The position numbers and the translations under genes were made by a program. This document shows positions 8,112 through 17,541 of a DNA stretch of 64,000 nt, piece after piece. The stretch is from an uncultured Porphyromonadaceae bacterium (lineage in GTDB: Bacteria > Bacteroidota > Bacteroidia > Bacteroidales > Muribaculaceae): the NCBI GenBank assembly GCA_947175265.1, contig CAMWMD010000008.1, forward strand, positions 1 to 64,000. The letters are read 5' to 3'. The notes below the pieces were generated by a model, which was given only the letters and a program-made list of their open reading frames with translations, had not been told where the DNA came from and searched no databases. The number at the start of each line of letters is the position of its first letter. Positions within the stretch are counted from its first letter, which is position 1.

Positions 8112-9494
8112 TCATTTCAAGAGGGCATTGAGAAGAATGGCTATCGTGACGCATGAGGCTCCGGCCAGGACTGCCAATTCCCATTTCTCACCTTTGGTGA
8201 AGAGATTCTTCCTCTTCTCTTTACGGGCGCGTATGTAGAAAAATATTCCGGCAAGATAAAACACGGATGTCATGAACATTGGGAGCAATCCTCCCGCGTA
8301 TGCCATCCAGCAACAGAAGAGTGTGGCGATAAGCGCCACACTCTTTATTTTCCAACCCTCACCCTTTTTCAGCAGGAACAGGCCGGTGAACAGATAACAG
8401 GGTATTATCATCAGCCCCGTGATTTGCAAGGCGGCAAGATAAACGTCGTCGGCCATAACCACCATAAGAAGGAAAGCCTCCATGACGACACTGGAAGCGA
8501 AAAGACCGAAAGCCGGCATCCCGTGGCGGTTCAAACGTTTGAACGCTTTCGGCATGATACCTACCACAGCCGCCTCGTAAGGGACCTGTGCCACAACCAA
8601 TGTCCAGGCCACCCAACCCCCGAGTAGGGATATGATCACGGCTGAAATCACGAACCAATACGACCATGCCCCGCAAGTGTCCTGAAGGATATAGGCAATG
8701 GAGGGATTGTTGAGCCCGGCAAGTCTGGCTCTCCCCATGAGTCCGAAACATAGAAGGGATACCGCCATATACAGTATAAGAGATATAAGGAACCCTGCAA
8801 AACCGGCCTTCCCGACATCGGAACTCTTCTTTGCCCTTGCCGACATCATCACCGCACCCTCCACACCGAAGAAGCAGAAGAGGGTAATCATCATAGTTCC
8901 CTTTATCTGAGAGGCGAGTCCGTCGGAGGAGAAGGCTGTGCCCCAGATATCGCTCTCGAATAGCCGCAGGTCAAAAAACATGATGAAGACCACGATAATG
9001 AATATGAGCATCACTATCTTGATGAATGCGAGGAGCGTATTGATGAATTTGGCAGTCTTCACTCCGCTTGATACGATAAAATACATCACCCATATCAGCG
9101 AGGAGACAAACAACACTGTAGGCAAACCATGATGCAGGAGGGGAGGGAAGAAAGCTCCGAAAGAATCGTTGAGCATAACCCCGTAGGTAATGTTGGAGAA
9201 GGCAGTGCAAAGCCAGTATCCCCAGGCTATATTGAACCCTGTGAAATTGCCGAATCCGGCCTGGGCATATTGATATAACCCCGCATTATACTGAGGGAAC
9301 CTATCGCTGAGATATTTGAAGGCTATTACCAGGGGAAGTATACCCGCGCCCGTAATAAGCCAGGAGAGGGCCACGGCTCCCGGAGAAGCGACGGAGGCCA
9401 TATTCTGCGGAAGATTATATATTCCGACCCCAACCATAAGGCCGAAAACGAGGGCGGTAAGACCCCAGAAGCCAAGTTTACCTGAAGATAACAT
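8112..9494 (-). CDS. APC-superfamily basic amino acid/polyamine antiporter
   Basis: This 460-residue protein has about 12 transmembrane helices. The first helix contains GVGIYNLP, close to the G(S/V)GI-NLP signature of the arginine/ornithine antiporter group (ArcD/AdiC-like). Other fitting segments are YQYAQAGFGNFTGFNIAWGYW and FFGVEGAVMMSARAKKSSDVG. It probably swaps amino acids or their decarboxylation products across the inner membrane; the substrate cannot be read. No decarboxylase or deiminase gene is adjacent, so the pathway context is missing. It stands alone on the minus strand, 82 bp downstream of the next minus-strand gene, with a terminator between. Confidence 0.85.
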   Translation of the reverse strand: MLSSGKLGFWGLTALVFGLMVGVGIYNLPQNMASVASPGAVALSWLITGAGILPLVIAFKYLSDRFPQYNAGLYQYAQAGFGNFTGFNIAWGYWLCTAFSNITYGVMLNDSFGAFFPPLLHHGLPTVLFVSSLIWVMYFIVSSGVKTAKFINTLLAFIKIVMLIFIIVVFIMFFDLRLFESDIWGTAFSSDGLASQIKGTMMITLFCFFGVEGAVMMSARAKKSSDVGKAGFAGFLISLILYMAVSLLCFGLMGRARLAGLNNPSIAYILQDTCGAWSYWFVISAVIISLLGGWVAWTLVVAQVPYEAAVVGIMPKAFKRLNRHGMPAFGLFASSVVMEAFLLMVVMADDVYLAALQITGLMIIPCYLFTGLFLLKKGEGWKIKSVALIATLFCCWMAYAGGLLPMFMTSVFYLAGIFFYIRARKEKRKNLFTKGEKWELAVLAGASCVTIAILLNALLK

Positions 9495-9528
9495 AGTTAA
9501 AAAAGCGGTTATATACTTATAAAAAACA

Positions 9529-9560
9529 CCCTTCCTTTCATGATTGTTTGAAAGGAAGGG
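9529..9560 (-). terminator. Intrinsic terminator after the RCK_C antiporter gene
   Basis: CCCTTCCTTTCA (9529-9540) and TGAAAGGAAGGG (9549-9560) form a perfect 12-bp stem with an 8-nt loop. On the minus strand it is followed by GTGTTTTTTA, a good U tract. It separates the antiporter operon from the amino-acid transporter gene. Confidence 0.85.
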
Positions 9561-9576
9561 TTTGTAGGAAGAAGGA

Positions 9577-11901
9577 TCATTTCATCTGGTCGATACGGGC
9601 CGGGTCGCCAACCACCCAGATTATGTCTCCTTCCCGGAGGATGGTGTTGGATCCGGGCTGCTCAAACTCGTTATCGTCACGCTGCACTTTTACAATCATG
9701 CTGTAATAGTCGGTCCTCAGGTTGGTTTTCCCGAGCGGTACATTGATGATGGGGGAGTTGGCTGTGAGCTGAATGCTGCGGAGCACCACGTCAGCCTGAG
9801 ATACCTCCACGGCCTTGAAGGCCTTCTCATTCTGTTCAATCTCATCATTGAGGCGCTTTATCTGTTCGTCAGTGCCTATGAGACCGAGTACATCACCGGG
9901 GAAGATACGCGCATCGACCGAAGGGAGCGGCATTACCCTTTCGCCGCGTTGGATGCTTGAGATGCTCACGCCATATTCCTCCCTCAACCCGGAATCCCTT
10001 ATTTTGTCGCCGACGAAGGGGCAATACGCCCCGACCTCGATATATGCCTGGTGAAGATCGCTCACAAGACGGTTGTTGCGTCCCGTGCGCATATCTTCAC
10101 GAATGTTGAGGTTGTTGAGGAATTTGGTTTCTATGCGGTCGTACTGAGCCATAATCTTCGAAGAGGCGAAGATCACTATGAGTGCAAGGCAGATTGCCGC
10201 GGCAATCCAGGCCACGAGGGAGTTGTAGGCTATCGTAAGGAGATAGACGATGAAGAGAAGGGCCACGATATAGCGGATTATCCTCATTGCCACGAGGGGC
10301 ACGGCATAGAAACTCGCGCATTTCTGAAGCCGCGAGCGTTCCTCCGCCTTTGTGGAACTGTAGGAGAGGGCGAACAGGAAGGGGAGCATGGCGAGGAATG
10401 TGACAACCGTAGCCACCAGACGTCCCCAGTCAGCAAGATAATGCTGACATATCGGAAAGAAGTAATAGCGCGAAACGAGTACTATTGCGAGCAACACTAC
10501 TGAATAAAGCACCATCCTCCACAGATACCTGCTGAGGATATCGCGCCAGAGTTGCTTTGTCTCGCTGGTGTCGACCACCTGTTTCGAATACCTATCGATA
10601 AGGAAATTCAATCTCTCGGGGAGATGCTTCTCCACAAACTTATAGGCAGGCTGGGAGAGTTGCACGAAATAGGGGGTGGTGAAAATTGTGATTACAGACA
10701 CGGCAACAATGATGGGATAGAGCGACTCCTGAAGCACGCCGAGGCTCATGCCGAGAGAGGCGATGATGAAGGAGAACTCACCCACCTGTGTCAGCGTGAA
10801 GCCGCTCTCGATAGCCACGCGGAGAGTCTGACCCGTGACGAGCATACCGAGCGAGCCAAAGAATATCATTCCGACAATCACCACTACTGCAAGAAGGAGA
10901 ATCTGCCACCAGTAAGTGACGAGGATGTTGGGCTCAACCATCATACCTACGGAGATGAAGAACACGGCCCCGAAAAGATCCTTGACCGACTGCACCACCT
11001 TCTCCATCCTTTCAGCCACCATGGTTCCGGCAAGTATGGAGCCCATGACGAATGCACCGAGTTCAAGGGAGAACCCGCACATCACCGAGAACACTGCCAT
11101 AGAGAAGCAAAGACCCATTGCCACCACAAGCAGAGTCTCATCATTAAGGAATCCCTTCACACGGTTGAGGAAAGAGGGGAGGACATACACACCCACCACG
11201 AACCATATAATCAGGAAGAACATGAGTTTTCCGATGGAGAAGAGGAGTTCTGAGCCCTCCACATTTCCCATAGCGAGCGATGAAAGCAACACGAGCATGA
11301 GGACCGCGAAGAGGTCTTCTATGATGAGCACGGCCAAAACCAGGGATGCGTATTTCTTTTGTCGCATCCCCAGGTCGGACAACGTCTTGAGGATGATGGT
11401 CGTACTTGACATAGAGATCATACCTCCGAGGAATATGCAGTTTATGGAATTCAACTGGAGTATTTTTCCGACGCCGAACCCGGCAAAGGTCATGCCGGTG
11501 ATAATTATGAGAGCCGTGATTACAGCGGAAGACCCGGAGTTCATGAGTTTCTTGAAACTGAACTCAAGGCCGAGAGTGAACATCAGCACGACAATACCGA
11601 GGTCAGCCCAGAACTCGATGTTATCAAGGTTGGATATGGAGGGGAGATACTCGAACTTCGGGCTTGCGAGAAATCCTGCGAGGATATAGCCGAGCACCAC
11701 CGGCTGCTTAAGTTTCTTGAAGAGCAAAGTGGCTATCGCACCCAGCAGGAGAATCCATGCGAGGTCGGCTATGAGGCCGTTGGTGTGCTCCTCAGAGGGA
11801 TTTTCCTCCTGAGGGATAATCTCGGTTGTGGTGGTGACAGACTGGATCTCATTTTCCTGGAAAGTGGCATCGAATCCGTCGGCAAGGGGTAATGTCAGCA
11901 T
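9577..11901 (-). CDS. CPA2-family cation:proton antiporter with RCK_C (TrkA-C) domains
   Basis: The 774-residue protein has a ~45-residue hydrophilic N-terminus, then a CPA2 membrane domain (KKLKQPVVLGYILAGFLASP near residue 63; LGLEFSFKKL near 121; SLELGAFVMGSILAG near 280). A second helix-rich membrane stretch lies at about 475-590. The soluble C-terminus (about 600-774) reads as two RCK_C-like modules (RIFPGDVLGLIGTDEQI and TILREGDIIWVVGDPARI), which bind ligands and gate transport. It resembles KefB/YbaL-type K+ or Na+ antiporters. Its start codon overlaps the stop of the AI-2E family gene by one base (TAATG), so the two are co-translated. Confidence 0.85.
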   Translation of the reverse strand: MLTLPLADGFDATFQENEIQSVTTTTEIIPQEENPSEEHTNGLIADLAWILLLGAIATLLFKKLKQPVVLGYILAGFLASPKFEYLPSISNLDNIEFWADLGIVVLMFTLGLEFSFKKLMNSGSSAVITALIIITGMTFAGFGVGKILQLNSINCIFLGGMISMSSTTIILKTLSDLGMRQKKYASLVLAVLIIEDLFAVLMLVLLSSLAMGNVEGSELLFSIGKLMFFLIIWFVVGVYVLPSFLNRVKGFLNDETLLVVAMGLCFSMAVFSVMCGFSLELGAFVMGSILAGTMVAERMEKVVQSVKDLFGAVFFISVGMMVEPNILVTYWWQILLLAVVVIVGMIFFGSLGMLVTGQTLRVAIESGFTLTQVGEFSFIIASLGMSLGVLQESLYPIIVAVSVITIFTTPYFVQLSQPAYKFVEKHLPERLNFLIDRYSKQVVDTSETKQLWRDILSRYLWRMVLYSVVLLAIVLVSRYYFFPICQHYLADWGRLVATVVTFLAMLPFLFALSYSSTKAEERSRLQKCASFYAVPLVAMRIIRYIVALLFIVYLLTIAYNSLVAWIAAAICLALIVIFASSKIMAQYDRIETKFLNNLNIREDMRTGRNNRLVSDLHQAYIEVGAYCPFVGDKIRDSGLREEYGVSISSIQRGERVMPLPSVDARIFPGDVLGLIGTDEQIKRLNDEIEQNEKAFKAVEVSQADVVLRSIQLTANSPIINVPLGKTNLRTDYYSMIVKVQRDDNEFEQPGSNTILREGDIIWVVGDPARIDQMK

Positions 11902-13031
11902 TATTCAGAAATTTTATTTTGATGGATGTGATGAGAGCGTGCATGATGTCGCCTCACTACGTATGTGTCATAATAGGAGAGGAGGAGTGTGGTGAGCGGG
12001 AGCGCGATGATGAGCCCCATGAATCCCAGCAGGGTCCCCCAAATCGACAGTGAGAGAAGTATTATGGCAGGGTTTAGCCCCATGGCCTTACCCATAATTT
12101 TTGGCGTCAGATAAAGGTCCTGGATGCATTGCACCACAAGATAGACCGCCATACTTTCCCAGAAAATCACCCAGAAATCCATTCCTGTGCTTGCGGCAAC
12201 CAGGCAAAGGAGAGCCGTGATGGGCAAGGAAATAATCTGGAGATAGGGCACAAGGTTAAGCACTCCTATGAAAAGCCCGAGAATCACGGCCATGGGTAGC
12301 CCGATAATCAGGAATCCGACCGAGAACAGCACCCCCACAATCATTGCGATGAGAAACTGCCCCCTGAAATAGCGGTTCATCGCGTCCTCAATATCCTCAA
12401 GCACCCTGAAAGTACGGTGGCGGTGTCTTACAGGGATCAGCCTTTTGAATCCGAGCATTATCCTTTCGTAGTCGATCATTATGAAAATCACGTAAAGGAT
12501 CACTATAAGCCAACTGAGGATGCTGAAAATCATGGCGAGCCCCGAACTGAGGAAATTCCATGAAGAGGTCAGCGTGCTTTTAATGAGAGCTTTCCATTCC
12601 TCACGAGAGAGGAGGCGAGCTATTTCGTTGAGATCAAGGTTGTCGCGGATGAAGGCGTGGATACTCTCGGAGATATAAGGTATCTGAAATTGAGTGGAGG
12701 CATAATGACGTATCATCACGGCCATCTGGGTTGCCTCGTTCACGAGATACGGGACGAACACGACAGAAGCCACTGTCAAAATCAGGAGGGCCTCAAACAG
12801 AGTGAGCATGGCCGGTATGAACCGTGCCTTCAGATGCGTCCATCTCATATTCCATCTCACCACCGGCTCCAGGATATAGGCTATCAGGCAAGCCACAAGA
12901 AAAGGGAGGAGCACACCTTTGAGGGCATCAAGGAGATAGATGATACCGAAAAGAGTGAATACGGTGAAAAGTATTCTGACCACCCTGTCGAAAGTATAAG
13001 GGCGCCGTGCGGAAGATTGTGCGGGGTCCAT
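11901..13031 (-). CDS. AI-2E family transporter (UPF0118/PF01594)
   Basis: The 376-residue membrane protein shows the family pattern: paired N-terminal helices (FTLFGIIYLLDALKGVLLPFLVACLIAYILEPVV), a soluble middle segment (about 90-150), and C-terminal helices with MAVILGLFIGVLNLVPYLQ and LTPKIMGKAMGLNPAIILLSL. Members include the TqsA AI-2 exporter and Na+(Li+)/H+ antiporters, so the name does not fix the substrate. Coupling by TAATG overlap to a CPA2 antiporter favours an ion-homeostasis role here over quorum sensing; that is inference. Confidence 0.85.
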   Translation of the reverse strand: MDPAQSSARRPYTFDRVVRILFTVFTLFGIIYLLDALKGVLLPFLVACLIAYILEPVVRWNMRWTHLKARFIPAMLTLFEALLILTVASVVFVPYLVNEATQMAVMIRHYASTQFQIPYISESIHAFIRDNLDLNEIARLLSREEWKALIKSTLTSSWNFLSSGLAMIFSILSWLIVILYVIFIMIDYERIMLGFKRLIPVRHRHRTFRVLEDIEDAMNRYFRGQFLIAMIVGVLFSVGFLIIGLPMAVILGLFIGVLNLVPYLQIISLPITALLCLVAASTGMDFWVIFWESMAVYLVVQCIQDLYLTPKIMGKAMGLNPAIILLSLSIWGTLLGFMGLIIALPLTTLLLSYYDTYVVRRHHARSHHIHQNKISE

Positions 13032-13148
13032 TGTTAGGGGGTTTGAAATGAAAACGATAATATACCGAAGATTCGGTTTCAGAGAGTAAAATTAACAACT
13101 AATTCCCGGATAACAAAAAAGTGAGTGGAAAAAACCGAAAAACTTTTG

Positions 13149-13156
13149 TAACTTTG
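13149..13156 (+). promoter_or_regulatory. Bacteroidetes -7 promoter element TAACTTTG
   Basis: TAACTTTG fits TAnnTTTG and lies 60 bp upstream of the ATG at 13217. It argues against an in-frame GTG at 13121 being the start of the peptidase gene, since that codon would lie upstream of the transcript. No clear -33 TTTG is visible at the usual spacing. Confidence 0.5.
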
Positions 13157-13216
13157 CATGAGGGAAGCCGTGAAGCTGATGCTGCGACACCCTTTTCTAC
13201 AGAAATTAAAAGCAAG

Positions 13217-14449
13217 ATGACAAATAGGAATAAGTTTAGGAATATCAAGTTGGTAATGCTTTTCCTGACCCTTGGTATTCTGGAGGTGTTCGCCGTTGAC
13301 CCTCAGGCGGCGGTCGACGAGTTTGTGCGACGCTCGGGAGTCAGGGCTGAATCACTCGCCGTGAAGGTGACCGATCTGAAGGATGGCAGCATACTCGGAA
13401 GCCATAACCCGGGGTCGCCGCTTGTGCCGGCCTCGATTATGAAATCGGTGACTACGGCTGCCCTGCTCGGGGAAGCCGGGCCTGATTACCGCTATCATAC
13501 CCGTGTATATATCGACGGTGTGATGGATATGGGGATACTCAGAGGGAACCTTATTGTTGAGGGGAGCGGCGACCCCTCCCTCCATTCCACAGCCGAGCCA
13601 TACGGAGGTGACATATTCAGGGAGATAGCCGAGATTCTGCGCGATATGGGAATACATCAGATAGAGGGTTCGATTGTCGTTGACGAAACGGCGTTCCCGG
13701 GTCCCTCGCGCCCCGCCACTTGGATGAAGGCCGATTATTCCACCAGTTACGGCACCGGCTTCCACGCTCTCAACTACCGCAACAACGTCAGCGGCAACAA
13801 GGCCGTGGAGAATCCGGGCTCCCTTTTCGCACGCCATTTGACGTCGCGTCTGGCCGAAGAGGGGATACCCGTATACGGAAAGGATATGAAAGTGGGAAAA
13901 CGCACCCAGATACTTGATCATCTTTCCCCACCCTTAGATGAAATCATGCGCTCCTGCATGATGAGAAGCGACAATCTGTTTGCCGAGTCGATGTTCCGCA
14001 CCTACAGTAAACTGAGTGGCGGCTCCGGCTCAGCCGTTGAGGCAGCCAACAGTGCCATGTCGAAATGGGAGAAGGAGGATTTGCCGTTTGACGGTGTGAT
14101 AATCGTGGATGGGTCGGGGTTGTCACGTTCCAACCGGGTGACGGCTGATTTCATGACCGGAATGCTCAGCGAAATGAGCGGAGATGCCACTTATGCCTCA
14201 TTTTTCCCCCTCGCCGGACAGGAGGGCACGCTCAGAAGATTTCTCGCCGGGACTCCCCTCGAGGGCTACATGGCGATGAAGACAGGGAGCATGAGGGGGA
14301 TACAATGTTATGCCGGGTATAAACTCGATGATGATTACGTCCCTACACACACGGTGGTGATAATGATGAACGACATAACGGGAAGCCGCGACACAGCCAA
14401 GAAAGCGGCGGAACGTATGTTGCTGAGTATTTTCAATGACGAACAATAA
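13217..14449 (+). CDS. dacB: D-alanyl-D-alanine carboxypeptidase/endopeptidase, PBP4 (S13) family
   Basis: The 410-residue protein starts with a signal peptide (LVMLFLTLGILEVFA) and acts in the periplasm on peptidoglycan stem peptides. The three penicillin-binding motifs are present: SxxK in PASIMKS (Ser73, Lys76), SxN in RSDNLFAES, and KTG in AMKTGSMRG. Between the first two lies the usual PBP4 insertion with GNLIVEGSGDPSL. Length is somewhat below that of E. coli DacB. It leads a short operon: 12 bp to a conserved hypothetical gene, which itself overlaps rsmI. Confidence 0.88.
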   Translation: MTNRNKFRNIKLVMLFLTLGILEVFAVDPQAAVDEFVRRSGVRAESLAVKVTDLKDGSILGSHNPGSPLVPASIMKSVTTAALLGEAGPDYRYHTRVYIDGVMDMGILRGNLIVEGSGDPSLHSTAEPYGGDIFREIAEILRDMGIHQIEGSIVVDETAFPGPSRPATWMKADYSTSYGTGFHALNYRNNVSGNKAVENPGSLFARHLTSRLAEEGIPVYGKDMKVGKRTQILDHLSPPLDEIMRSCMMRSDNLFAESMFRTYSKLSGGSGSAVEAANSAMSKWEKEDLPFDGVIIVDGSGLSRSNRVTADFMTGMLSEMSGDATYASFFPLAGQEGTLRRFLAGTPLEGYMAMKTGSMRGIQCYAGYKLDDDYVPTHTVVIMMNDITGSRDTAKKAAERMLLSIFNDEQ

Positions 14450-14461
14450 CACTGACTGAAT

Positions 14462-15193
14462 ATGGACAAGATAAGACTCAACGAACTGCTTGACCGGGTG
14501 TATGAACTTGAGGGTTTGATACATCTGGCCTTGAACCGTGATGACAATACCGAATACCTTATGGAACTCATCTCACGCAAGGGTAAACTTGTGGGTGAGG
14601 CGGCATCGTTCGCTCCGGCGGATATTGCAGAGGGGAAAATGGTGAATGAAGAGGTGATTAAGGAGGAGGAACCGGTAAAGGAAGAAATTAGGCAGGTGGA
14701 GGATACTCAGGATGAGGAGCCCGAGATACTTGCGCCTTTCGGTGCCGTGGAGGATGTGCCGGAATATTCGGAAGATGAGCCGGCACCGGATGAGGAGGCT
14801 ACGCTTGTGGCTGCCGTTGACGTGCCTTTGGAAAAGATAGAATCGCCGCTTGAGAGGGATATTATCCTTGATGGCTTGGCGGGAGCCGAGGAGAAGGCGT
14901 TGGAGGAGATTGTGGGCGATATCGCCCAAGAGTCGATTGCAGCCGTTCCAAAGACCGAACCCAACAGGACGGAGATGCGTGGGCGTCTTGTGTTCACCCT
15001 TAACGACAAGTTCAGATTCAAGAGGGAACTCTTCGGAAACTCCGATGCCGAGTTCAACAACACCCTCGCATACGTAGCCTCTCTTGACAGTTATCCGGAG
15101 GCGGAGGATTATTTCCTTACCGACCTTCAGTGGAATCCCAAACGGGAGGAGGTAAAGGATTTTCTTGAAATCCTAAAGAAATATTACAAATGA
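14462..15193 (+). CDS. Conserved hypothetical protein with acidic linker and C-terminal domain
   Basis: The 243-residue protein has three parts. An N-terminal helical segment (1-45, LNELLDRVYELEGLIHLAL) is followed by a long Glu/Pro/Val-rich acidic linker (about 55-165). A compact C-terminal module (about 175-243) reads FTLNDKFRFKRELFGNSD and ends in FLEILKKYYK. The C-terminal module has the look of a conserved Bacteroidales family I have no name for. No signal peptide or membrane segment is visible, so it should be cytoplasmic. It lies 12 bp after the PBP4 gene and overlaps rsmI by 4 bp (ATGA). Confidence 0.75.
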   Translation: MDKIRLNELLDRVYELEGLIHLALNRDDNTEYLMELISRKGKLVGEAASFAPADIAEGKMVNEEVIKEEEPVKEEIRQVEDTQDEEPEILAPFGAVEDVPEYSEDEPAPDEEATLVAAVDVPLEKIESPLERDIILDGLAGAEEKALEEIVGDIAQESIAAVPKTEPNRTEMRGRLVFTLNDKFRFKRELFGNSDAEFNNTLAYVASLDSYPEAEDYFLTDLQWNPKREEVKDFLEILKKYYK

Positions 15194-15897
15194 GCGGGAA
15201 ACTGTATATAGTGCCTACCCCCGTTGGGAATTTGGAAGATATGACGTACAGGGGTGTCAAGGTGCTTCAGGAAGCGGATCTCATTCTCGCAGAGGATACA
15301 CGCACATCAGGTGTGTTGCTGAAGCATTTTGAAATCTCCACACCCATGAGGAGCCACCATAAATTCAACGAGCACGAAGAGGCTCCCAAGATAGCCGAGA
15401 GGATACTTGCCGGAGAGAATGTGGCTCTTATCTCGGATGCAGGAACCCCCGGCATATCCGATCCGGGATTCATGCTAAGCCGGGAGTGCCGCCGGCTGGG
15501 TGTTGAAGTAGAATGTCTCCCCGGTGCGACGGCCTTCGTTCCGGCTCTTGTCGCTTCCGGCCTCCCTTGCGATCGCTTTGTGTTCGAGGGATTCCTTCCC
15601 CCGAAAAAGGGTAGGGCCACACGTCTGGAATTGCTCGCTAAGGATAGCCGCACGGTGGTGATATATGAATCTCCGAAGAGGCTGGCGAGGACACTGCGGC
15701 AGCTTGCAGAGGCGTTCGGCGGTGACCGTGAGGCCTGCGTGTGCCGGGAAATCTCGAAGCTTCATGAAACCTATCATCACGGCACTCTTTCTGAACTTTC
15801 CTCTCATTTCGAAGTGAACCAAGCAAAGGGGGAGATTGTTATAGTGATTAAAGGTTTGCAGGGTAAGGTGAAAGCCGCTGATTCCGAGGAGGAATGA
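15190..15897 (+). CDS. rsmI: 16S rRNA (cytidine(1402)-2'-O)-methyltransferase RsmI
   Basis: The 235-residue protein begins with the family hallmark LYIVPTPVGNLEDMTYR and has AEDTRTSGVLLKHF, ALISDAGTPGISDPG and ECLPGATAFVPALVASGLP in the expected order. It is a tetrapyrrole-methylase-fold, SAM-dependent enzyme that 2'-O-methylates C1402 of 16S rRNA at the ribosomal P site. It lacks the extra C-terminal domain of longer homologues, as is common in Bacteroidetes. The start overlaps the preceding stop by 4 bp. Confidence 0.93.
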   Translation: MSGKLYIVPTPVGNLEDMTYRGVKVLQEADLILAEDTRTSGVLLKHFEISTPMRSHHKFNEHEEAPKIAERILAGENVALISDAGTPGISDPGFMLSRECRRLGVEVECLPGATAFVPALVASGLPCDRFVFEGFLPPKKGRATRLELLAKDSRTVVIYESPKRLARTLRQLAEAFGGDREACVCREISKLHETYHHGTLSELSSHFEVNQAKGEIVIVIKGLQGKVKAADSEEE

Positions 15898-15970
15898 CCG
15901 CAAGGAGATAGCCGGTGTGCTTTTGCTTCAGCCCGAGGATATTAAAAAAACACTAAACTATATATCCAAA

Positions 15971-16834
15971 ATGAAGAAAAGTTTTATCATTCTGGGCGTA
16001 AGCGCCCTTCTTCTTGCCTCTTGCTCAGGCAACGACAAGAAACTTGCCGAGGATTCAGCAAAAATAGCCGAACTTTCAGCCGAGTATGCAGAGGCAAGCA
16101 GCTTTAATGATTCCCTGATGCTCCTTATGGGCGACATCTACTCAGGTCTTGACTCTATCAATATGCAGGAAGGTCTGCTCTACAATATGGGTAACGGAGA
16201 AAGCAGCGACCGCCGTGCCGAGATTCGCCAGAACCTTGCCAACATCAAGGCCCGTCTGGCTGCCAACAAGGCTCTGCTTGACGAGATGGAGGCAAAACTC
16301 CGTAAGAGCGGCAATGAGAACAGTGTCCTCGCCAAGACAGTGGCTCAGCTTAAGGACCGTATCGCACAGCAGGACCAGAAGATAGCACAACTTGAGAGTG
16401 ATCTCAGCAACGCACGCACAGAGATAGCAAACCTCAACAATCAGGTGGCAACCACTACCGACAGTCTGCGCACTGAGACAGCAGCCAAGGAAGCGGCTCA
16501 GGCTGAGACAGTGGCTGTGGAGAATGCTGCTAATACAGTTTACTATGCAATCGGCTCCAATAAGGAGTTGAAGAAGAACGGTCTCCTCGAGAAGAAATTC
16601 CTCGGTCAGACAAAGGTGTTGAAAGGTGATTTCAACGAGTCTTACTTCACAAAGGCCGACAAGCGCACACTTTCCATGATTCCTACCGGGGGTAAGAAAG
16701 TGAAGATATGGACCAACATGCCGGAGGGTTCTTACGAGCTTGTTGATAATGCTGACGGCACCAAGACAATCAAGATCACAAATCCTCAGGAGTTCTGGAG
16801 CATGACTCCGTTCCTCGTAATCCAGACAAACTGA
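15971..16834 (+). CDS. Coiled-coil lipoprotein, conserved in Bacteroidetes
   Basis: From the ATG at 15971 the product has 287 residues. The signal MKKSFIILGVSALLLASC gives a lipobox Cys18. Residues 25-185 are a long heptad-rich coiled coil (repeated AQLKDRIAQQDQKIAQLESDL-type sequence). The C-terminal module (about 195-287) reads YYAIGSNKELKKNGLL, then GDFNESYFTKAD, GSYELV and KITNPQEFWSMTPFLVI. I recognise this arrangement from uncharacterised Bacteroidetes lipoproteins. It probably spans part of the periplasm from a lipid anchor. Function is unknown. A terminator follows. Confidence 0.8.
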   Translation: MKKSFIILGVSALLLASCSGNDKKLAEDSAKIAELSAEYAEASSFNDSLMLLMGDIYSGLDSINMQEGLLYNMGNGESSDRRAEIRQNLANIKARLAANKALLDEMEAKLRKSGNENSVLAKTVAQLKDRIAQQDQKIAQLESDLSNARTEIANLNNQVATTTDSLRTETAAKEAAQAETVAVENAANTVYYAIGSNKELKKNGLLEKKFLGQTKVLKGDFNESYFTKADKRTLSMIPTGGKKVKIWTNMPEGSYELVDNADGTKTIKITNPQEFWSMTPFLVIQTN

Positions 16835-16862
16835 TAGGTAAGTTATAGAAAGAATCATTATG

Positions 16863-16898
16863 AAAGGCACATTTCCGATGGGAGTGTGCCTTTTTATT
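16863..16898 (+). terminator. Intrinsic terminator after the coiled-coil lipoprotein gene
   Basis: AAAGGCAC (16863-16870) pairs with GTGCCTTT (16886-16893), followed by TTTATT. It sits 29 bp after the stop codon and 15 bp before the next gene. Confidence 0.8.
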
Positions 16899-16912
16899 AA
16901 AAAACAAGGGAT

Positions 16913-17419
16913 ATGCGACATGACATTCTGAAATGGATCGCTCCTCTCCTCGTTCTTGCCCTCTTCACGGGATGCAAGACAACGGAGAAGAACTATAAGG
17001 CTGCCTACGATGTGGCGATACAGAAGAAGAAGGCTGAGAACTCTGCCGAAGAGTTGGGAATCGAGGGAATGCTCGAACAGACCGAAGGCCCGAGCAAACG
17101 GGTTATGGCCGGGGCGACCTTCTATTTCGAGAGCCGGAAACTGAAGCGTGTGGATACGTCGGAGGTGATGAGAGGGAGATACTGTGTGGTCATCGCCTCG
17201 TATAAGATGAAGACCAATTGTCTTGCCCAGGTTAAGGATATGCAGGAAAAGGGATATGAGGCCTTCGCTGCTCAGGATGGCGACGGGAAATATTATGTGG
17301 TGATAGGTGTCCTGCCGTCGCTTCAGGAGGCCGCGGAATTCTGTGCCGGATATATAAGCAAGGAAAAGCCTGCCTCGTATGTTGGCCTGACAGCCGGCCC
17401 GGTTGTGATACGGAGTTGA
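16913..17419 (+). CDS. SPOR-domain lipoprotein
   Basis: The 168-residue protein has a lipoprotein signal (LLVLALFTGC, Cys20). A charged linker leads to a C-terminal SPOR-like repeat: YCVVIASYKMKTNCLAQV, then GYEAFAAQDGDGKYYVVIGV and LQEAAEFCAGY. SPOR domains bind denuded peptidoglycan strands, often at division sites. It is therefore probably a lipid-anchored cell-wall-binding protein; this is a family-level inference. It is preceded and followed by terminators and appears monocistronic. Confidence 0.8.
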   Translation: MRHDILKWIAPLLVLALFTGCKTTEKNYKAAYDVAIQKKKAENSAEELGIEGMLEQTEGPSKRVMAGATFYFESRKLKRVDTSEVMRGRYCVVIASYKMKTNCLAQVKDMQEKGYEAFAAQDGDGKYYVVIGVLPSLQEAAEFCAGYISKEKPASYVGLTAGPVVIRS

Positions 17420-17477
17420 CGTATATTGTGATACGTAGTTAACGTATACAGTATTATAGTATTGGTATTGATGAACG

Positions 17478-17515
17478 AAAAGGGCATGACGCTTACGGAA
17501 GCACCATGCCCTTTA
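17478..17515. terminator. Terminator between SPOR lipoprotein and acylase genes
   Basis: AAAGGGCATG (17479-17488) pairs with CATGCCCTTT (17505-17514), with an inner GCTT/AAGC pairing. The two neighbouring genes converge on it, so it can serve both directions, although the U tracts are modest. Confidence 0.65.
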
Positions 17516-17541
17516 TATCTATACAAGGTTATGTGTCAATA

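Noticed and set aside
10552-11253. His/Glu-rich plus-strand open frame
   Set aside because: It is antisense to the hydrophobic CPA2 antiporter gene and reflects codon complementarity only.
13158-13220. 20-codon upstream reading frame that ends in an ATGA overlap with the dacB start
   Set aside because: Its ATG lies one base after the -7 element, so it would be upstream of the transcript start; the overlap is probably chance.
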